Source of the DNA: Megalobrama amblycephala
Taxonomy: Eukaryota; Chordata; Actinopteri; Cypriniformes; Xenocyprididae
DNA length: 64,000 nucleotides
Assembly (NCBI RefSeq): GCF_018812025.1
Contig: NC_063050.1
Coordinates: 6,052,047-6,116,046, forward strand
Reading direction: 5' to 3'
Shown: positions 59,152-64,000 of the stretch, one piece after another
How positions within the stretch are numbered: the first letter of the stretch is position 1
Layout: each line of letters starts with the position of its first letter
Notes under the pieces: generated by a model
Databases searched by the model: none
Told to the model about the DNA's origin: nothing
The model's input: the letters and a program-made list of their open reading frames with translations, nothing else
Position numbers and translations under genes: made by a program

Positions 59152-60030
59152 TCAACAGGGTCTGCCCGTAGGGACTCTCTGGAGTAAAAAGCGCATGTAG
59201 CACAGCAAGCCGACACTAAGCTGGGGCCTCTGACCTGAGGTGAGAACACGGGAGGAGACCGGCTCGACACGAAGGCTATAGAATCTAGCGAATGTGTAGG
59301 GTGTCGCCCAGCCCGCAGCCCTACAAATGTCTGTCAGTGAGGTGCCACAAGCCAGTGCCCAGGAGGATGCAACACCTCTCGTGGAGTGAGCATTCAACCT
59401 GTGCAGGCAGGGCATGCCTTGAGCTTGGTAAGCCAGGGCGATGGCATCCACTATCCAGTGGGCCATCCTCTGCTTGGAGATAGCCTTTCCCTTCTGCTGG
59501 CCTCCGTAACAGACAAGAGCTGGTCTGAGGCCCTGAAGTTTTGGGTTCTATCTATGTACAGTCGCAAAGCGAACTGGACAGAGCAAAGCCAGGGCTGGGT
59601 CTGCCTCCTCCGGGGGCAGCACTTGCAGGCTTACTACCTGGTCCCTGAAGGGAGTGGTAGGAACCTTGGGCACATAGCCAGGCCGGGGTCTCAGTACCAC
59701 GTGGCTGTCACCTGGCCCGAACTCTAGGCACGATTCGTCGACCGAAAATGACTGCACGTCCCCTACCCTCTTGATGGAGGTCAATGCAACCAGCAGCAAA
59801 GTCTTCAGAGACAGAATCTTTAAGTCTGCCGATTGCAAGAGCTCAAAGGGAGCATTCTGGAGTGCTCTCAGCACCAGAGCAAAGTCCCAAGCGGGTATGG
59901 AGGGGGGTTGAGGAGGATTTAACCGTCTCGCTCCCCTAAGGAACCTGAAGATGCAATGCACCTGCTGCTCATTATATACCCGCGCTGTGAGGCGAGCAGC
60001 TGATGCATATGATTGTATGCCAATGTGCAT
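59152..60030 (-). pseudogene. Tyrosine recombinase of the DIRS element, frameshifted
   Basis: The first frame (60030-59548) has an N-terminal SAM-like part and the first catalytic arginine region (LSLKTLLLVALTSIKRVGDV). It stops at 59548, and a second frame (59466-59152) continues with the catalytic HxxR in AHSTRGVASSWAL, GWAT at the fourth position, and the nucleophile tyrosine in FARFYSL. All active-site residues are recognisable but a frameshift near 59530 separates them. Possible further reading to about 58832 is unassigned. Confidence 0.8.
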
Positions 60031-60225
60031 TGGCTCGTTTTAGTTACACTCAAAGTAGATTGGCCTCTCTAGCGAGATTCCTATTCGTCAGTCTGTCCGA
60101 CGTACGTTGAACGTGACCGACTGAATGGGAACTAATACAACCTTATTGTAAAGTGTTCCCGAAGCATTTCACTAAATGAGACAAATCAACATCTAAACAC
60201 TAAATGATTGTGTGTGTAGACCTAC

Positions 60226-60272
60226 ATTTGTGTAGTTCTGCTGTACTTCTGAACTCTCCACAATGATCCACA
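60226..60272 (-). CDS. Linker exon of immune gene, copy 2
   Basis: 47 nt with the same splice sites and phases as 14060-14106, encoding VDHCGEFRSTAELHK. It joins in phase to the copy 2 B30.2 exon across an intron now 4.8 kb long. Confidence 0.65.
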
Positions 60273-60275
60273 CTA

Positions 60276-62625
60276 TAAAATACAAACATGATTCATATTC
60301 ATTTTCTAAAGGTCAGACAAAAAAGAAGAAACAAACACAATCTGTTCTGTGACACAAACTTAGTTCACCCCAAAATGATCGATTGTCAAACCTGTATGAC
60401 TAACTTAATCATTGAAAAATGTGATGTGATATTATGAGAAAATGAAAGTGTTTTTTGAGCTTTGTTGCATGTAAACCTGTTTTAGGAGACCTAAACAAAA
60501 ATAGGAACCCTTAAAATAGCATAATAGGGGAACTTTGATTTTAGCATTAATGATGTCAGGTTTGTGGGGTGATGGAAGCAGTGACAACCCTATTGCAGAA
60601 GAAATAATGGGCTTTAATTAATAATAAAAATAAAACAAAACACAACGAAAACTACCCAAGGGGAAAACAAGACTTGACTTGAGGGAAACACACACGAGGG
60701 AAAATATGACGACGAACCAGCACAGGACTGCAAACACAAAGAGAACAAGTAGGAGAGCAAACAATACAGATGTGTGTGCTGTTTAATGTGTGATATGTTT
60801 CCTCAGCGTAAAACTTTCATTTTATGGTTACATCTACATCCTTATCTGTAAGTGTTATACATTCACGAAAGTATATTGCAGCTTTCATTGGCCAAGGACC
60901 ACCCAAGAGGATGTTTGACTGACATAAAACGCAACCAATCACAATTCGTATTGCTCCGTGTCATGTTTAGGGGCGTGAAAATGTAAAGTCGATGTCCTTA
61001 CAATAACAGAACGGCTTGCATCTAATAAATTATTCATTCAAGTTGTGCAAGTTTACTGCAACAATGGAGCCGCAAACTTCACATACTTTTGAAAATCCAG
61101 CGTCTAGTTGATCCTGATAAGAGCTCATTGTCACAGTTGTAAACACGACAACATTCTTCCACAAGGGCGTTTTGCGTTATGGCATTTGTTTCCAGGCGGA
61201 TCGTTAAAGAACGCGACACACACGTCTCCCGGACATCCTGTAGAATTCAACCAACCAGATGATGAATTTGGAGAAAAAAAAAAAGTGTTTCCAGACAAGT
61301 GTGCCATATGCATCAGACGTTCAGCCAACGATCGGAGGCGTGATGTCTGAGGTTGAGACTATGTCCCAAGAGTACCACACGAGTCCTGAAAAGTGAAGTC
61401 AGAGCATCTTGATCACCCGCATGTGGTTAGATGCAGTAGAGGTCATAAACCCTGCCCTCTCCATCTAAAGGCTTGTTCACACTGCGATTTTGGCCACAAT
61501 TTGGTCGTCTGAGACAAATTTTGCAAATCTAAAATTTTGCAAATCAAATTTTGCTAAACTATTCCTATAATCCTAGCCTAAAATGTGTAGTCTTTGATCG
61601 CTAGTTTGACATGTTCACGGACACCCGGTTAATGACCGTTGCGATCAAATTTTACCTCCGACGAAATTCTGGCAGTGTCAGTTTTGGTGCACAATCCTCC
61701 AGTGTGACTTCTACTACAACGAACGTCAAATTGTCTTAGTTTTTCAAGACAAGCCATGTTCAAAATTAATGATAGAGATGTCTTTCTTAGCCACCATTTC
61801 AGTCCTGTGTGTAATGCAGCTCACAGTCACTAAACGTGTATGAGAGTTGATGATGTAAAACTCCGGGAAAGTTTTCATGCGCACGTCCGTTTTTAATGCG
61901 TCTTGACTGTAGTACAATCTGACATAAATGACAGCTGAGATCCCACAATGTGACATGAGGATCATGTTCGTACAGTCTGACAAGCAACCATAGTAAAGGA
62001 CTGTAATAAAACACATAGTGTGAAGCAGCCTTAACATAATGGAATCTGAGACAAACTAAACAGTTCAGTTACACGTCAATTTTTTTTCCAAAGATGGTTT
62101 CTGTCATTTTAAGCAGTTTTTATCATGCTGATGTTAAAGTGTTTGTTCTTTAAATAAGTTTGTTTTTAGTTCGTTGTTTGATGCTATAAAAATGTGGGTT
62201 TTGACCTCATGATTGACAGCTGAGATTGACAGCTTCTCTGAGTGAAGAAGTCACTGAAGCACACACAGACTTTCTGGACCTTCAGGAGGAGATTGAACCT
62301 TTAATTTCTACATTTCCAGAACTGTTTATTTCACACTGACATAATGAGTTGTTCTGCTTTATTAACTGATTCTGCAGGAGTGTGGGCGAGACCTTGATAT
62401 CGCGGCTCCACTTTGTGTTCTCTACTGCGCAGACTCAAGACTCAAGATTTACTGGTATCTGCATCAATTATCGGCCAAAATTTGCTGACAAATATGATCA
62501 TATCAGGTATCAGCAATAATCCAATATCATGCATCTCTAGTGTTTAGTGATGAATGAAGAACAGAGGATTGAACTATTAATCACAGTCTGGAAAAATCCT
62601 TCACTAAGACACAGTATATTTCACT
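60276..62625. other. Spacer between copies 2 and 3
   Basis: 60777-60890 resembles the intron sequence just downstream of the copy 1 first exon (about 32534-32650, including GTGTGCTGTTTAATG), but the first exon that should follow is missing: after 60890 the sequence is unrelated. No other exon is seen. The open frame 61108-61350 looks like chance. 62480-62600 is the shared downstream flank of the B30.2 exons. Confidence 0.45.
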
Positions 62626-62628
62626 CAC

Positions 62629-63202
62629 CCGGTTGTGTGTGTATCACTGTTGTTTCTCACAGGAGGTTGTTTAATGTCACACAGAGACACTGAGGACTTA
62701 TAATGAACTGTAAATCCAGCATAGAGGGGTTCAGTGAATGTGGTGTTGAATGTGTGTAAGTGTGTGAGTGTGTGTGTGTCAGAGACGCTGTAGAAGGACA
62801 GAGTGCCGGCCGACACGTCCACATACACTCCTGCTCTCTTAGAGGATGAACGGAGGACAGGTATATCAGTGATGTTCATATTGTGATGGACAGTGAATCT
62901 GTTATTAGAGCAGTAGAGACTCCAGGATTTGTCATTGTATCCAAACCAACAGTCTTCACGCCATCCTTTCCTGCTGAGTCCTTTATATGTCACTGATATT
63001 TCAGCATGTCCGCTCCATTCAGCCTCCCAGTAACAGCGTTCAGTCAGACTCTCTCCACACAGAACCTGAGGACACTTATCAAATCTCTCTGGATGATCAG
63101 GATACGACTGATGCTGAAACACACCCGTCACCTTCTTGTTCTCCTCAGACAGAATGAGACGAGTGTTTGCTGTGTTTGGATCCAGTGTGAGATCACAGGC
63201 AT
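62629..63202 (-). CDS. B30.2 exon of immune gene, copy 3
   Basis: Intact PRY-SPRY exon, same splice sites as the other copies (acceptor before 63202, donor GTGAGT at 62628). It has LDPNTANTRLILS, VLCGESLTERCYWEAEW, GVYVDVSAGTLSFYSV and EPLYAGF. No FIIND-CARD exon of its own lies before the copy 2 linker exon at 60272. It might end in the intron, or splice into copy 2 exons (the phases allow it). Confidence 0.8.
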
Positions 63203-63227
63203 CTGAACACAAGAAGAGAGAAACATT

Positions 63228-63745
63228 GGTAACACTTTACAATAAGGTTGTATTAGTTAACATTAGTTAATGCTTTAGATAACATGAATTAATCATGAAC
63301 AACACCTCTGTTCAGCATTAGTTGATGTTTGTTAATGTTAATTCACGCATATATTAATGCATCTATTCACGTAAACAGCACCAGTTGTTAACATTAGTTA
63401 ATGCATTAGATAACATGAACTAATCCTGAACAATGCCTGTAAACAGCCTTAATGTTTTAAGATTAACTTACTGTACATATTTACATTAGTTTATGTAGCA
63501 GTTGACACACTAAGGGTGAACATTTCTAACTCATCTTACCCTAAAGGTAAAAATGCCATTATGTACCTTATTAATAAATAATGCTGACAAGGCATTGATT
63601 TGGGCTGTAAACATAATTCTGAAGTGGAAACCATCTGAACATTAACAGATATGATGTTCATGTTTATATGCACTTTACTATCATTACTTACATTCATCAA
63701 AGCGTTTATTAATGAAATTTGTGAAGCGTATTGTAAAGTGTTACT
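63228..63745. mobile_element. hAT-type element in the copy 3 intron, 518 bp
   Basis: The ends GGTAACACTTTACAATAAGG and (inverse) AGTAACACTTTACAATACGC are flanked by a perfect 8-bp duplication GAAACATT (63220-63227, 63746-63753). Copy 1 (13983-14000, GAGAAACATTTCACTAAA) shows the empty site. Confidence 0.85.
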
Positions 63746-63782
63746 GAAACATTTCACTAAATGATTGTGTGTGTCGACCTAC

Positions 63783-63829
63783 ATATGTGTAGTTCTGCTG
63801 TACTTCTGATCTCTCCACAATGATCCACA
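63783..63829 (-). CDS. Linker exon of immune gene, copy 3
   Basis: 47 nt, encoding VDHCGEIRSTAELHI, same splice sites and phases as in the other copies. Any earlier exons of this copy are beyond the right edge of the window. Confidence 0.65.
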
Positions 63830-64000
63830 CTATAAAACACAAACATAATTCACATTCATTTTCTAAAGGTCAGACAAAAAAGAAGAAGAAACACACAATC
63901 TGTTCTGTGACACAAACTTAGTTCACCCCAAAATGATTGATCGTTTACTCTGATTTTGGTCCAGACCTGTATGACTAACTTTCTTCTGTGGAACATAAAC

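Larger units (their letters stand above)
58357..60132 (-). mobile_element. DIRS-type tyrosine-recombinase retroelement, internally deleted
   Basis: Inverted terminal repeats of about 200 bp (58384-58590 and 59930-60132, sharing GAATAGGAATCTCGCTAGAG) and an internal complementary region (58641-58747) whose two halves match the outer edges of the two terminal repeats. This layout is the signature of DIRS elements. The minus-strand coding region has a tyrosine recombinase but no reverse transcriptase or RNase H, so the element is non-autonomous. Confidence 0.8.
55450..60160. mobile_element. hAT-type element in the copy 2 intron, with nested insertions
   Basis: The ends GGTAACACTTTACAATAAGG and its inverse at 60141-60157 are flanked by GAAACTTT (55442-55449) and GAAGCATT (60161-60168). 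Intact small relatives are at 63228-63745. Palindromic arms at 55820-55905 and 58130-58245 suggest a larger variant or two joined copies. Inside are 55906-58129 (unidentified) and a DIRS element (58357-60132). Confidence 0.65.

Noticed and set aside
58696..59203. Plus and minus frames around the DIRS internal region as separate genes
   Set aside because: They overlap the internal complementary region and the sequence after the recombinase, and have no motifs.
61108..61350. 80-codon plus-strand frame
   Set aside because: Short, no motif, and no splice or regulatory context.

Overview
The window looks like teleost fish genomic DNA, most likely a cyprinid. The evidence is the mixture of transposon families (CACTA, hAT, Tc1/mariner, Kolobok-like TTAA elements, L2 LINEs, Ty3 LTR elements, a DIRS element, a tRNA-derived SINE) and three minus-strand copies of a fish NLR-type immune gene encoding B30.2 and FIIND-CARD modules. 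All genes have eukaryotic GT-AG introns. Every assignment was made by reading the sequence; no database was searched.

Layout, left to right. 1-5050: the plus-strand transposase gene of a CACTA (EnSpm) element, six exons readable with phase-consistent splicing, followed by an array of CCTGCAGGATT-like subterminal repeats; its left end is outside the window. 5633-6225: a short hAT-type element with an 8-bp target duplication. 7182-about 11010: a decayed minus-strand Ty3/gypsy element lacking its 5' LTR. 11839-14106 plus a first exon at 32666-32739: immune gene copy 1 (minus strand), whose exons join in phase into a B30.2-FIIND-CARD protein of 615 residues with no NACHT or LRR exon between them. 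Its 18.6-kb first intron is almost wholly transposons: two sister inverted-terminal-repeat elements (A 14242-17578, B 17609-about 31032), a mariner-type insert in A, a young Ty3 LTR element in B (18690-30274) that itself carries an L2 LINE inside its reverse transcriptase, and a broken Tc1-like transposon (31153-32514).

33161-34040 is a TTAA-flanked element. 35563-44351 is AT-rich, full of palindromes and CACTG-ended sequence with an old L2 fragment inside. 44640-60272 holds immune gene copy 2, badly broken: its CARD 3' end (44640-44804) lies about 7.5 kb from its FIIND exon (52905-53779), and its introns contain further elements, including a DIRS retroelement with a tyrosine recombinase but no reverse transcriptase (58357-60132). 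62629-63829 is immune gene copy 3 (B30.2 and one upstream exon), which runs off the right edge toward its 5' end.

The most notable signals are: (i) the 3' LTR of the young Ty3 element carries what reads as a spliced copy of its own leader, which the 5' LTR does not; (ii) a textbook -1 frameshift site (GGGAAAC, 5-nt spacer, perfect 10-bp stem) at its gag-pol junction; (iii) the compact, CARD8-like B30.2-FIIND-CARD gene with a conserved SFS self-cleavage motif; (iv) a triplicated 69-nt exon in the CACTA gene; and (v) a DIRS element with a recognisable internal complementary region.
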